In this document: positions 37,960 to 47,506 of the stretch, one piece after another
How the letters are laid out: each line of letters begins with the position of its first letter
How positions within the stretch are numbered: position 1 is the stretch's first letter
Assembly: GCF_900112375.1 (NCBI RefSeq)
Contig: NZ_FOLS01000005.1
Location: 124,001 to 188,000, forward strand
Source: Pseudomonas citronellolis
GTDB taxonomy: Bacteria; Pseudomonadota; Gammaproteobacteria; Pseudomonadales; Pseudomonadaceae
Direction: 5' to 3'
DNA length: 64,000 bases
The notes under the pieces: model-generated
Seen by the model: the letters and a program-made list of their open reading frames with translations, nothing else
Database searches by the model: none
What the model was told of the DNA's origin: nothing
Made by a program: the position numbers and the translations under genes

Positions 37960-39469
37960 GCAGGCGGCTCCCTTCGGCGTGCTTGCGGCGCAGCAGCAGG
38001 GACGGGCGGTAGCGCTCCTCGCCGTAGCTGCGTTGCAGGTTGTCTAGGGTGTTCAGCACGTAGCCGACGCCGATGGCCTCGGCCCAGGCCAGCGGGCCGC
38101 GCGGGTAGTTCACCCCGGCGCGCATGGCCAGGTCGATGTCGGCGGCCGAGCCTACGCCCTGCAGCACGGCGTCGGCGGCCTCGTTGGCGAGCATCGCCAC
38201 GGTGCGCAGCACGGCCAGGCCGGGCAGGTCGGCCAGCGCAGTGACCTTCAGGCCGGCGCGGCGCAGCAGGGCCACGGCCTGGTCGCGGGCTTCGGCGCTG
38301 GTGTCGGCGGACCAACTGATGGCGATGCGCGAGGCCTTGGCGTAGTCCAGCGCCAGGTCGAACAGCACCAGGTTGCGCAGGCCGTCGTCCTTGCCGCGCT
38401 GGCTGGCCAGGCGGCCGTCGGAGAGTGCCAGCACCGCGTCGCCGACGCGCAGCAGGCCGCTGCCGGCGCGCTCGACCACCTGCACGCCGGCGTCCTTCAG
38501 GCGTTGCACCAGCGGCTGGGCCACGCCCAGGTCGCCTTCGACCACGCAGCTGGCCACTTCGGCTGCGCTGGTCAGCTCGGCCGCCTGCGGGCGTTCGGCG
38601 CCTTCGGCGTAGTCGTAGAAGCCGCGGCCGCTCTTGCGGCCCAGGCGGCCAGCGTCCACCAGCTCCTTCTGGATCAGCGAGGGCTGGAATCGGAAGTCGC
38701 CGTAGTAGGCGGCGAACACCGAACAGGTCACCGCGTAGTTGACGTCGTGGCCGATCAGGTCGGTCAGCTCGAAGGCGCCCATGCGGAAGCCGCCGGCGTC
38801 GCGCAGCAGCGCGTCGAGGCTGGCACAGTCGGCGGCGCCTTCCTGCAGCAGGCGCAGGCTTTCGGCGTAGAACGGGCGGGCCACGCGGTTGACGATGAAG
38901 CCGGGGGTAGAGCGGGTGTACACCGGCTGCTTGCCCCAGTTCTTCGCGGTGGCGTGCAGGGCCTGGGCCAGCTCCGGACAGGTCGCAAGGCCGGAGACGA
39001 TCTCCACCAGGGCCATCAGCGGCGCCGGGTTGAAGAAGTGCATGCCGATCACCCGCTCGGGGTGCTTGAGGCCGGCGGCGAGGCTGGTGATGGACAGCGA
39101 GGAGGTGTTGCTGGCGAGGATGCAGTCGGCCGCGCACAGCGCTTCCAGCTGGTTCAGCAGGCCGCGCTTGACCTCCAGGTTCTCGACGATGGCCTCGATC
39201 ACCAGGCGCGCATCGGCCAGGGCCTCGATGGCTTCCACCGGTTGCAGGCGCGCGACTATGGCGGCGCGTGCTTTGGCGTCGAGCTTGCCTTTCTCGACCA
39301 GGCGGCCGAGCTGGCGGTCGATGCCGTCGATGGCCTGGGCGGCGGCGCCCGGGCGGTTGTCGTAGAGCTTCACCGGGTGGCCGGCCTGGGCCGCCACCTG
39401 GGCGATGCCGGCGCCCATGGCGCCGGCGCCGATCACCGCGACCTGGGCATTGATATCCAGTGCGTGCAT
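37952..39469 (-). CDS. paaH: PaaH, 3-hydroxyadipyl-CoA dehydrogenase
   Basis: A 505-aa NAD-dependent 3-hydroxyacyl-CoA dehydrogenase with the duplicated C-terminal domain typical of PaaH. The Rossmann motif is VIGAGAMGAGIAQVAAQAG; ASNTSSLSITSLAAG and RVIGMHFFNPAPLMALVEIV carry catalytic Ser and His. It oxidises 3-hydroxyadipyl-CoA to 3-oxoadipyl-CoA. A second, PaaH-specific extension (about 290-505) includes GVNYPRGPLAWAEAIGVGYV. The spacing to paaG is 1 bp. Confidence 0.95.
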   Translation of the reverse strand: MHALDINAQVAVIGAGAMGAGIAQVAAQAGHPVKLYDNRPGAAAQAIDGIDRQLGRLVEKGKLDAKARAAIVARLQPVEAIEALADARLVIEAIVENLEVKRGLLNQLEALCAADCILASNTSSLSITSLAAGLKHPERVIGMHFFNPAPLMALVEIVSGLATCPELAQALHATAKNWGKQPVYTRSTPGFIVNRVARPFYAESLRLLQEGAADCASLDALLRDAGGFRMGAFELTDLIGHDVNYAVTCSVFAAYYGDFRFQPSLIQKELVDAGRLGRKSGRGFYDYAEGAERPQAAELTSAAEVASCVVEGDLGVAQPLVQRLKDAGVQVVERAGSGLLRVGDAVLALSDGRLASQRGKDDGLRNLVLFDLALDYAKASRIAISWSADTSAEARDQAVALLRRAGLKVTALADLPGLAVLRTVAMLANEAADAVLQGVGSAADIDLAMRAGVNYPRGPLAWAEAIGVGYVLNTLDNLQRSYGEERYRPSLLLRRKHAEGSRLHD

Positions 39470-39470
39470 G

Positions 39471-40262
39471 TCAGCGGCCCTTGAAGCTGGGGGTGCGTTT
39501 TTCCATGAAGGCGCCGACGCCTTCGCGGTAGTCCTCGCTGCGCCCGGCCAGGCGCTGCAGGTCGCGCTCCAGCTCCAGCTGCTCGTCGAAACTGTTGTTC
39601 AGGCTGGCGTTGAGGCTGCGCTTGATCAGCGCCAGGCCGTAGGTCGGCTGGGTGGCCAGGTGGCGGGCCAGCTTGAGGGCTTCCTCGCGCAGGTTGGCGT
39701 CGTCCACCACCTGGTAGATCAGGCCCCATTGCTCGGCCTGTTCGGCGGACAGGCGGTTGCCCAGCAGGGCCAGGGCCTTGGCGCGAGCCAGGCCGACCAG
39801 CCGCGGCAGCGTCCAGGTGCCGCCGGAATCGGGGATCAGGCCGATCTTGCAGAAGGCCTGGATGAAGCTGGCCGAGCGCGCTGCCAGGACCAGGTCGCAG
39901 GCCAGCGGGATGTTCGCCCCGGCGCCGGCGGCCACGCCGTTGACCGCGCAGATGACCGGCAGCGGCAGGTCGCGCAGGGCGCGGATCAGCGGGTTGTAGA
40001 ACTTCTCGATGGACTCGCCCAGATCGGGCATCTCGGCGCCCGGGGCGACGTTGCGGTCGGACAGGTCCTGGCCTGCGCAGAAGCCGCGGCCTTCGCCGGT
40101 CAGCAGCAGCACGCGGGCCTCTTCGCTCTGGCGCACCTGCTTGAGCGCTTCGCGCACCTCGCCGTGCATCCTGGCGTTGAAGCTGTTCAGCTGCTCCGGG
40201 CGGTTCAGGCTGAGGAGGGCGACGCCGTCCTCGATGGAAAACAGGATGTGCTCGAAGGTCAT
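39471..40262 (-). CDS. paaG: PaaG, 1,2-epoxyphenylacetyl-CoA isomerase
   Basis: A 263-aa crotonase-fold protein. GRGFCAGQDLSDRNVAPG forms an oxyanion loop and AVNGVAAGAGANIPLACDLV continues the CoA site; the following ARSASFIQAFCKIGLIPDSG carries the conserved Asp used by PaaG in place of the hydratase Glu pair. It converts the ring epoxide to oxepin-CoA and also acts as a double-bond isomerase. It lies 45 bp after paaF. Confidence 0.94.
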   Translation of the reverse strand: MTFEHILFSIEDGVALLSLNRPEQLNSFNARMHGEVREALKQVRQSEEARVLLLTGEGRGFCAGQDLSDRNVAPGAEMPDLGESIEKFYNPLIRALRDLPLPVICAVNGVAAGAGANIPLACDLVLAARSASFIQAFCKIGLIPDSGGTWTLPRLVGLARAKALALLGNRLSAEQAEQWGLIYQVVDDANLREEALKLARHLATQPTYGLALIKRSLNASLNNSFDEQLELERDLQRLAGRSEDYREGVGAFMEKRTPSFKGR

Positions 40263-40307
40263 GGGCGGGCTCGCTCCATCAATCGGTATAGAAGGAAGAA
40301 AGGGGCT

Positions 40308-41081
<774 letters not shown>

Positions 41082-41200
41082 GTAAAGCTCCTCAGGCTGC
41101 ACGCACGGCTTGAGGCCGGCTCATTGGAATTGTTATGCGGGCTCGTCGCGCCTCTGTGGGTGCGGACGGTCCCTGGCTGGCATCCAGTATATGCCTTAAG

Positions 41201-41239
41201 TGATACAAAACAACAATAACAAAATTGATTTATGTGTCT
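41201..41239 (-). promoter_or_regulatory. Putative PaaX operator TGATAC-N27-GTGTCT upstream of paaF
   Basis: TGATAC (41201-41206) and GTGTCT (41234-41239) are again 27 bp apart. The right arm shares GTGT-N-TCGTATGT-type flanking sequence with the paaA site (31596-31606 versus 41234-41245), so the similarity between these two promoters extends beyond the arms. This supports common regulation of the epoxidase and beta-oxidation operons. Confidence 0.68.
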
Positions 41240-41397
41240 CGTATGTCGAGAGGATTGCCAGGTTCGGGCTTCCGCAAGGGGCTGCGAAGCCCGTTGGACA
41301 AGGGCTGATAGCTATGGGACTTGCGGCTTGGCAGACGTGCCGGTGGTCGCTCGGGAAAGCGATACAGCATCGGGTGCATTGACGATCGGATTTGTTG

Positions 41398-41436
41398 TGA
41401 TACAAGATTTTCCAAACAACGAATCGCGACGGGTCG
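41398..41436 (+). promoter_or_regulatory. Weak putative PaaX operator TGATAC-N27-GGGTCG upstream of paaY
   Basis: TGATAC (41398-41403) is followed 27 bp later by GGGTCG (41431-41436), which keeps only the GNRTC part of the second arm. It lies about 65-100 bp before the small ORF at 41500 and the paaY operon. PaaX autoregulation is common, so the position makes sense, but the match is weaker than at the other three sites. Confidence 0.45.
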
Positions 41437-41499
41437 CTTTCCCGTCCCGTCCCGCCTTGCCGGCGCCCCTGGCGCCGCCGTGCACAAGGAGCCACCCTG

Positions 41500-41595
41500 A
41501 TGCCGTCCGTCGCCTGCGCGCTGGAACCCTTCGCCGAAGCTGGATGCCCGTTCAGGGTGCAGCGCCACCTCGATCTGCCCGAAGAGGAGGCCTGA
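41500..41595 (+). CDS. 31-aa small ORF upstream of and coupled to paaY
   Basis: An ORF of 31 codons starts at the ATG at 41500 and ends with TGA at 41593-41595, leaving a single base before the paaY ATG at 41597. It has a clear ribosome binding site, AAGGAG, about 9 bp upstream (CACAAGGAGCCACCCTG). The product begins [20 protein letters not shown] and ends acidic (LPEEEA), with two cysteines and no membrane segment. It ends in GAAGAGGAGGCC, which doubles as the paaY ribosome binding site. It may be a translated leader or a true small protein; conservation would decide. Confidence 0.5.
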   Translation: MPSVACALEPFAEAGCPFRVQRHLDLPEEEA

Positions 41596-41596
41596 G

Positions 41597-42193
41597 ATGC
41601 CCTGCTACAGCCTCGAAGGTCTGACACCGGTGGTCGACCCGACCGCCTACGTGCACCCCACTGCGGTGCTGATCGGCGACGTCATCGTCGGCCCCGGTTG
41701 CTACGTGGGGCCGCTGGCGGCGCTGCGCGGCGACTTCGGGCGGATCATCCTGGAGGAGGGCGCCAACCTGCAGGACACCTGCGTCATGCACGGCTTCCCG
41801 GACAGCGACACCGTGGTCGAGCGCAACGGCCACATCGGCCATGGCGCGGTGCTGCACGGCTGCCGCATCGGCGCCGACGCCCTGGTGGGGATGAACGCGG
41901 TGGTGATGGACAAGGCGCACATCGGCGAGCGCTGCATCGTCGCCGCCACCGCCTTCGTCAAGGCCGGTTTCGAATGCCCGCCGCAGCGCCTGGTGATGGG
42001 CTCGCCGGCCACGGTCAAGCGCGAACTGAGCGAGCAGGAAATCGCCTGGAAGCAGCGCGGCACCGCCGAATACCAGCAATTGAGCAAGCGCTGCCTGGCC
42101 AGCCTGGTGGAATGCCAGCCGCTGGCCGCGGTGGAGGCCGACCGCCCGCGTCTGGGCGATTCCGGGTTCCGCCCGAAGGGGCAGGGCGCATGA
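41597..42193 (+). CDS. paaY: PaaY, gamma-carbonic-anhydrase-fold thioesterase
   Basis: A 198-aa left-handed beta-helix protein with hexapeptide repeats ([40 protein letters not shown]) and the metal-ligand region [12 protein letters not shown]. PaaY is a CoA thioesterase that, with PaaX, helps set pathway induction and relieves dead-end thioesters. GAAGAGGAGGCCTGAG supplies its ribosome binding site inside the preceding small ORF. paaX follows after 80 bp. Confidence 0.93.
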   Translation: MPCYSLEGLTPVVDPTAYVHPTAVLIGDVIVGPGCYVGPLAALRGDFGRIILEEGANLQDTCVMHGFPDSDTVVERNGHIGHGAVLHGCRIGADALVGMNAVVMDKAHIGERCIVAATAFVKAGFECPPQRLVMGSPATVKRELSEQEIAWKQRGTAEYQQLSKRCLASLVECQPLAAVEADRPRLGDSGFRPKGQGA

Positions 42194-42273
42194 GCCTCAT
42201 TGGGGTTCGCTCCAATGGCCAGGCGGCCCGGCGGGCAGGTATAGTCGGCGCTTTATCCGCGCCCGACCGAGCC

Positions 42274-43197
42274 ATGAGCAGTCTCGCCCCGCTGAACCAA
42301 CTGATCGCCCGCTTCCAGGAACAGACGCCGATCCGCGCCAGTTCGCTGATCATCACCCTCTATGGCGACGCCATCGAACCCCACGGCGGCACCGTCTGGC
42401 TGGGCAGCCTGATCGGCCTGCTGGAGCCCATGGGGATCAACGAACGGCTGATCCGCACTTCGATCTTCCGCCTGACCAAGGAAGGCTGGCTGACCGCCGA
42501 GAAGGTCGGCCGGCGCAGCTACTACAGCCTCACCGGCACCGGCCGGCGGCGTTTCGAGAAGGCCTTCAAGCGCGTGTACAGCCCCGGCCTGCCGGCCTGG
42601 GACGGCGCCTGGACGCTGGTGCTGCTGTCGCAGTTGGCGGCGGACAAGCGCAAGCAGGTGCGCGAGGAGCTGGAATGGCAGGGCTTCGGCGCCATCGCCC
42701 CGAGCGTGCTGGCCTGCCCGCGCTGCGACCGCGCCGACCTCACCGCGACCCTGCTGGACCTGGACGCGCTGGACGACAGCATCGTCTTCGAGACCCACGC
42801 CCAGGAGGTGCTCGCCTCCAAGGCCATGCGCCTGCAGGTGCGCGAGAGTTGGAAGATCGACGAGCTGGGCCAGCACTACAGCGAATTCATCCGCCTGTTC
42901 CGCCCGTTGTGGCAGGCGCTGCGCGAGCAGGGCGAGCCGGATGCCCGGGACTGTTTCCTGGCGCGCACCCTGCTGATCCACGAATATCGCAAATTGCTAC
43001 TGCGCGACCCGCAACTGCCGGACGAACTGCTCCCCGGCGACTGGGAAGGGCGCGCGGCGCGGCAGCTGTGCCGCAACCTCTACCGCCTGGTGTACGCCAG
43101 GGCCGAGGTGTGGCTGAACAGCGCCCTGGAGACCGCCGACGGCCCCTTGCCGGATGCCGGCGAGAGCTTCTACCGGCGCTTCGGAGGGCTGAACTGA
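42274..43197 (+). CDS. paaX: PaaX, phenylacetyl-CoA-responsive repressor
   Basis: A 307-aa PaaX-family GntR-like repressor. The N-terminal winged HTH is RASSLIITLYGDAIEPHGGT, GINERLIRTSIFRLTKEGWL and RRSYYSLTGTGRRRFEKAF; the middle domain has WTLVLLSQLAADKRKQVREE; the C-terminal domain ends YRLVYARAEVWLNSALETAD. It represses paa operons and dissociates on binding phenylacetyl-CoA. Four candidate operators are present upstream of paa units in this window. The ATG at 42274 gives the standard N terminus. Confidence 0.95.
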   Translation: MSSLAPLNQLIARFQEQTPIRASSLIITLYGDAIEPHGGTVWLGSLIGLLEPMGINERLIRTSIFRLTKEGWLTAEKVGRRSYYSLTGTGRRRFEKAFKRVYSPGLPAWDGAWTLVLLSQLAADKRKQVREELEWQGFGAIAPSVLACPRCDRADLTATLLDLDALDDSIVFETHAQEVLASKAMRLQVRESWKIDELGQHYSEFIRLFRPLWQALREQGEPDARDCFLARTLLIHEYRKLLLRDPQLPDELLPGDWEGRAARQLCRNLYRLVYARAEVWLNSALETADGPLPDAGESFYRRFGGLN

Positions 43198-43335
43198 GCC
43201 GGTTGGCTCGAAACATGCTTCACAAGCGCCGTACCGAGGCGGCGCTGCGGGACCACCGGCCGGACGGCCGGACCATGACGGGCGCCTGCCTGAGCGTCCG
43301 CTGATAAAAACAATGCGTGCATGAGGCTTTAGGTC

Positions 43336-44253
43336 ATGAACCCTTCATCGATTTCCAGGGATGAGGCTTTCGAAGCGTGGTTGGGCCAGGTCAACCAGGC
43401 GTGCGGGCGTTTCGACGCGCGCACCCTGGGGCCGTCCTTCCACGGGAAGCTGCGGGAGTACCAGGGCGGTGCCATCAAGCTCAGCGTGGTCGACATGTCC
43501 CAGGTGCACCTGTACCGCACCAGCAAGGAGGTGAGCGCCAGCGGCAACGGCCACTTCTACGCGGTGTTCCAGCTCGACGGGCGCTCGCGCCTGGAGCAGG
43601 ACGGCAGCCGCGTGCAGCTGGCCCGCGGCGACATCACCCTGGTGGACGCCAACCGCCCCTGCGACATGACCTACGAGGAGGACTCGCGGCAGCTGTCGCT
43701 GATCCTCCCGCGCCAGGTGCTGGAGCGTGGCCTGCGCTTCTCCGGCATCGACTGCGCGCGGCGCATCCCGGCCAGCTCGCCGGTGGCGGTGCTGGCCAAC
43801 ACCCTGATCCTCGAGACCACCCGCCAGAACGGCCTGGGCATGCAGGAAAGCGAGGCCACCCTCGACGCCCTGGTCAGCCTGCTGCGCCCGGCGCTGGCCG
43901 GCGCGGAAGCCGAGGGCGACAGCCATGAAAGGCTGTTCCGCAAGGCGCTGGCCTTCATCGACGAGCACATCGGCGCCGAGGAACTCTGCCCGGAACTGAT
44001 CGCCCGCGAAGTGGGCGTGTCGGTGCGCGGCCTGTACCGCATGTTCGCCAAGAAGGGCCTGGTGGTGGCGCAGTACATCAAGAACCGCCGCCTGGACTTC
44101 TGCGCCGAATCCCTGCGCAACGCGGCGGGCGAGCAGAAACTGTCGGCGCTGGGGTATGCCTGGGGGTTCTCGGATTCCAGCTACTTCTCCACGGCGTTCA
44201 AGTCGCGCTTCGGGGTTTCGCCGGGGGAGTATCGGAAGCGGTATGTGCATTGA
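43336..44253 (+). CDS. feaR: FeaR-like AraC-family activator
   Basis: A 305-aa AraC/XylS regulator. The N-terminal cupin-like sensing domain (about 20-190) has GHFYAVFQLDGRSRLEQDGS and RGDITLVDANRPCDMTYEED. The C-terminal double HTH (about 205-303) has ELIAREVGVSVRGLYRMFAK and GYAWGFSDSSYFSTAFKSRF. FeaR activates the amine oxidase and phenylacetaldehyde dehydrogenase (FeaB) genes in response to phenylethylamine-type compounds. A FeaB-like gene lies about 1 kb downstream on the same strand, supporting the name. No amine oxidase gene is in the window. Confidence 0.85.
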   Translation: MNPSSISRDEAFEAWLGQVNQACGRFDARTLGPSFHGKLREYQGGAIKLSVVDMSQVHLYRTSKEVSASGNGHFYAVFQLDGRSRLEQDGSRVQLARGDITLVDANRPCDMTYEEDSRQLSLILPRQVLERGLRFSGIDCARRIPASSPVAVLANTLILETTRQNGLGMQESEATLDALVSLLRPALAGAEAEGDSHERLFRKALAFIDEHIGAEELCPELIAREVGVSVRGLYRMFAKKGLVVAQYIKNRRLDFCAESLRNAAGEQKLSALGYAWGFSDSSYFSTAFKSRFGVSPGEYRKRYVH

Positions 44254-44757
44254 GAGCGGCTGCAGGCTGTAGGCTGCAGGTAAGAGCGTGAAGAGCCCCT
44301 CTCCCCAGCCCTCTCCCGCAAGCGGGAGAGGGGGCTGTTCGTGCCGAGAGGGGGCCTGGTTCCAGACGGCAATCCCTGTGCTAACCGGCTAACTCCAGAA
44401 CATCCAACCCTGCCCAACGGTCCCCTCTCCCTTCAGGGAGAGGGTGCTCTTGGGGCCGGCACCATAGCCTCCCAGCCCCGTAGGATGGGTTGAGCGAAGC
44501 GATACCCATCGCCCCCACCGCATGGGTTTCGCAAACGAAAAGCCACGAAAGCCCCTCGGCGCAGCCGGCGAGAGGGTTGACCCCACCGCTCTTGCTTGCA
44601 GCTTCCAGCTTCCAGCCTCCAGCGGCTCTTCTGGCACCCCCACCAACACGACTGGCACACAGAAAAACACCCACCCTCGCGCCCCTGGCGACAATCGTCC
44701 TCGACCGGCACCTGCCTTGTGCCCGGCCGACAAGAATCGATCGAGAGTGCCCCCTGC
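44254..44757. repeat. Intergenic region with palindromic repeat composite
   Basis: The 504-bp gap between feaR and the cytochrome c gene contains CCCTCTCC...CTCTCCCGCAAGCGGGAGAG (44297-44331), the inverted CCCTCTCCCTTCAGGGAGAG (44423-44442), and TAGGATGGGTTGAGCGAAGC (44481-44500). The last 200 bp before 44758 have no recognisable repeat and should hold the promoter of the cytochrome c-feaB unit. No gene is supportable. Confidence 0.7.
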
Positions 44758-45159
44758 ATGCTTTTCACCGTGAAATCCCGAATCAAGACCGGCCTCTGCG
44801 GCCTGCTGCTGGCCGTGGCCGCTGCCCAGTCCGGGCTGGCCCTGGCCGATGACCTGGCCGCCAAGGGCCAGGCCGTTTTCGAGCGCGACTGCTCCGTTTG
44901 CCACACCGCCAATGCCGGCGGCGCCAACATCATGGGGCCGAACCTGCATGGGGTGATCGGCCGCAACGCCGGCTCCCTGGCCGGTTTCAGCTATTCCCAG
45001 GCGATGAAGGACAAGGGCGCGGCCTGGAGCCGCGAGAGCCTCGAAGCCTTCGTCACCCAGCCCCAGGCCGCCGTGCCGGGCACCTACATGCCCTACCAGG
45101 GCCTGGCCGACGCCGACGAGCGCAAGGCCCTGAGCCTGTGGCTGAGCCAGCAGCACTGA
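44758..45159 (+). CDS. Class I cytochrome c (soluble, periplasmic)
   Basis: A 133-aa monoheme cytochrome c. The signal peptide is VKSRIKTGLCGLLLAVAAAQ with cleavage expected near LALADD. The heme motif is CSVCH (ERDCSVCHTANAGG) and the axial Met lies in GTYMPYQGLAD. The NIMGPNLHGVIGRNAGSL region matches cytochrome c of the c550/c2 group. It is 67 bp upstream of feaB on the same strand and is a plausible electron acceptor for a periplasmic amine or alcohol dehydrogenase. The start may be ATG 44758 or GTG 44770. Confidence 0.88.
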   Translation: MLFTVKSRIKTGLCGLLLAVAAAQSGLALADDLAAKGQAVFERDCSVCHTANAGGANIMGPNLHGVIGRNAGSLAGFSYSQAMKDKGAAWSRESLEAFVTQPQAAVPGTYMPYQGLADADERKALSLWLSQQH

Positions 45160-45226
45160 CCTTTCCCGGCCGCTCCCGGCGAGCGGTTCCCTGCCTGGCC
45201 CGCGGGCCGCAAGAACAGGAGTCACC

Positions 45227-46717
45227 ATGAGCATCACCGCAACCCTGCCGCAGGTCGCCGAGTTCCTCCAGCGCCGCCACGGCTGCTTCATCGACGGCGC
45301 CTGGGTGGCCTACGACGGCCCCACCAGCGACGTGCTCAACCCGGCCAGCGGCGAAACCATCGCGCAGATCGCCGACATCGATACCGACATGCTCGACCGC
45401 GCCGTGAAATCCGCCCACGCTGCCTTCAAGGCGCGCGTCTGGTCCGACCTGCGCCCGGCCGACCGCGAGCGCATCCTGCTGCGCTTCGCCGACCTGGTGG
45501 AGCAGCACGCCGAGGAACTGGCCCAGCTGGAAACCCTCAGCCAGGGCAAGTCGATCAACCTGACGCGCATGCTCGACGTCGGCGCCACCGTCGAGTTCAT
45601 GCGCTACATGGCCGGCTGGGCGACCAAGATCGAGGGCCAGTCCCTGGACGTGTCCATCCCGCTGCCGCCGGGCACCAAGTTCACCGCCTTCACCCGCCGC
45701 GAGCCGGTGGGCGTGGTCGCCGGCATCGTGCCCTGGAACTTCCCGCTGATGATCGCCGTGTGGAAGCTGATGCCGGCCCTGGCCACCGGCAACACCGTGG
45801 TCATCAAGCCGGCTTCGGAAACCCCGCTGACCGCCCTGCGCCTGGCCGAGCTGGCCTTCGAGGCGGGCGTGCCGGCCGGGGTGTTCAACCTGGTCACCGG
45901 CGACGGCGCGCGCATCGGCGGCGGCCTGGCTTCGCACAAACTGATCAGCAAGGTGTCCTTCACCGGCTCCACCGCTGTCGGCCGCAGCGTCGGCATCGCC
46001 GCCATGCAGAACATGACGCGCTTCGCCCTGGAACTGGGCGGCAAGAACCCGATGATCATCCTGGCCGACGCCGACATCGACAAGGCCGTGCAGGGCGCGC
46101 TGCTGGGCGGCCTGCTCAACAGCGGCCAGGTCTGCGCCGCGGCCTCGCGCTTCTACGTGCACGAGTCGCGCTATGCCGAGTTCGTCGACAAGCTCGGCGC
46201 GGTGGTCGCCGGCATGAGCATCGGCCAGGGCATGGACGATACTGCGCAGATCACCCCGCTGGTGTCGCGCAAGCAGCAGGCCTCGGTGCTCAAGCACATC
46301 GAGACCGCCCGCCGCGAAGGCGCCCGGGTGGTCTGCGGCGGCGAGCCGATGGACTGCGATGGCTTCTTCGTGCGCCCGACCGTGCTGGCCGACGTCACCC
46401 AGGACATGGCCGTGGCCCACAATGAAGTCTTCGGCCCGGTGCTGGCGGTGCTTTCCTTCAAGGAAGAGGACCAGGCCATCGAGATGGCCAACGACAGCGA
46501 GTACGGCCTGGGCGCCAGCCTGTGGACCAACGACCTGACCCGCGCCATGAACCTGGTGCCGCGCATCGAGTCCGGCACCGTCTGGGTCAACGCCCACGTG
46601 CTGCTGGACCCGAGCATGCCCTTCGGCGGCGTCAAGCAGTCCGGCATGGGCCGCGAGTTTGGCCGCGCGGTGGTCGAGGCCTACACCGAGATCAAGTCGG
46701 TGTGCATCGCCCACTGA
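45227..46717 (+). CDS. feaB: Phenylacetaldehyde dehydrogenase (FeaB-like)
   Basis: A 496-aa NAD-dependent aldehyde dehydrogenase. Motifs are VVAGIVPWNFPLMIAVWKLM, FTGSTAVGRSVGIAA, the catalytic Glu in FALELGGKNPMIILADADID and the catalytic Cys in NSGQVCAAASRFYVHES. It oxidises phenylacetaldehyde to phenylacetate, the substrate of PaaK encoded in the adjoining catabolon. AACAGGAGTCACC precedes the ATG. The neighbours feaR and paa genes favour this assignment over a general betaine or aliphatic aldehyde dehydrogenase. Confidence 0.88.
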   Translation: MSITATLPQVAEFLQRRHGCFIDGAWVAYDGPTSDVLNPASGETIAQIADIDTDMLDRAVKSAHAAFKARVWSDLRPADRERILLRFADLVEQHAEELAQLETLSQGKSINLTRMLDVGATVEFMRYMAGWATKIEGQSLDVSIPLPPGTKFTAFTRREPVGVVAGIVPWNFPLMIAVWKLMPALATGNTVVIKPASETPLTALRLAELAFEAGVPAGVFNLVTGDGARIGGGLASHKLISKVSFTGSTAVGRSVGIAAMQNMTRFALELGGKNPMIILADADIDKAVQGALLGGLLNSGQVCAAASRFYVHESRYAEFVDKLGAVVAGMSIGQGMDDTAQITPLVSRKQQASVLKHIETARREGARVVCGGEPMDCDGFFVRPTVLADVTQDMAVAHNEVFGPVLAVLSFKEEDQAIEMANDSEYGLGASLWTNDLTRAMNLVPRIESGTVWVNAHVLLDPSMPFGGVKQSGMGREFGRAVVEAYTEIKSVCIAH

Positions 46718-46726
46718 GGGCGCTTT

Positions 46727-46757
46727 GCGTAGCGTGCCGCGCGGCGGCACGCTACGC
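46727..46757 (+). terminator. Perfect 14-bp stem-loop between feaB and the diheme membrane gene
   Basis: GCGTAGCGTGCCGC (46727-46740), loop GCG, GCGGCACGCTACGC (46744-46757) form a perfect 14-bp stem 10 bp after the feaB stop. Only CGCTTTCCC follows, so it is a poor intrinsic terminator by U-tract. It may instead stabilise the feaB mRNA or partly separate it from the downstream genes. Confidence 0.5.
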
Positions 46758-46792
46758 CGCTTTCCCGGATGGCGGCAGAGGAGGCTGATCGC

Positions 46793-47506
46793 ATGTTCGC
46801 CCTGACCCTGCGCGTGGCGCTGGCCTGCCTGCTGCCGTTCGCCGCCATCTTCCTGCTCGACGCCATGCCCAGCGTGCACCCGGCCTGGGACTTCGCCAAC
46901 GTCGCCGGCTTCGTCGCCGGGGCGCTGTTCCTGCTGCTGTTCGCCTACACCGGCAAGCCCATGGCCCGGCCGCGGCACGACGGCAAGTTCTTCATGGTGC
47001 TGCACCGCGACCTGTCGTTCGTCGCCGCCGTATTGCTGGTCGTCCACGTGGCGGTGCTGCTGGTGGACGAGCCGCTGGTGCTCGACGAACTGCTGCCCGG
47101 CGCGCCCTGGCACATGCTCGCCGGCGATGGCGCGACGCTGCTCCTGCTGCTGATCCTGCCGCTGAGCCTGACCGCCGTGCGCCGGCGCATCTGGCCCAGA
47201 CATGCAGACTTCCGCCGCTGGCATTATGGCTGGAGCGCCGCCATCGTCGCCCTGGCCGCCGTACACATGATCGGCGCCGGCTACTACAGCGGCGCCACCT
47301 GGAAGGCCGTGCTCTGGGGCGCGCTCAGCGTCGCCGCGCTGGCCTGGCCGCGGCTGCCGCGGCCCACGCCGCACTATGCCGAGGGCGGGCGCCGGCGGCA
47401 CAGCGCCTACCTGGCCAGCCGCCTGAGCCTGGGCGTGCTCTGCGCCGGCCTGGCCCTGGCCGGGCTCTATGCGCTGCTCGGCAGCGTGGACCTGCCGCTG
47501 CTATGA
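46793..47506 (+). CDS. Ferric-reductase-like diheme transmembrane protein
   Basis: A 237-aa membrane protein with six or seven spans. Two helices carry H-x13-H pairs, HRDLSFVAAVLLVVH (about 72-86) and HYGWSAAIVALAAVH (about 144-158), the bis-heme arrangement of the ferric reductase/NOX/MsrQ transmembrane domain. It lacks the cytosolic flavin/NAD(P)H domain, so it must get electrons from a partner. GAGGAGGCTGATCGC gives a strong ribosome binding site for the ATG at 46793. Its stop overlaps the start of the tetraheme cytochrome gene by 4 bp, pointing to a joint electron-transfer unit. Confidence 0.82.
   Translation: MFALTLRVALACLLPFAAIFLLDAMPSVHPAWDFANVAGFVAGALFLLLFAYTGKPMARPRHDGKFFMVLHRDLSFVAAVLLVVHVAVLLVDEPLVLDELLPGAPWHMLAGDGATLLLLLILPLSLTAVRRRIWPRHADFRRWHYGWSAAIVALAAVHMIGAGYYSGATWKAVLWGALSVAALAWPRLPRPTPHYAEGGRRRHSAYLASRLSLGVLCAGLALAGLYALLGSVDLPLL

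Larger units (their letters stand above)
41082..41499. other. Divergent paaF / paaY-paaX control region
   Basis: This 418-bp gap separates the minus-strand paaF operon from the plus-strand paaY operon. It has two putative PaaX operators, at 41201-41239 facing paaF and at 41398-41436 facing paaY. An extra GATACAGCATC element is at 41361-41371. An AT-rich core (41190-41245) probably holds the paaF promoter. No gene is supportable here. Confidence 0.65.

Noticed and set aside
43198-43335. Short ORF (about 29 codons) between paaX and feaR
   Set aside because: No convincing ribosome binding site or features; likely random.
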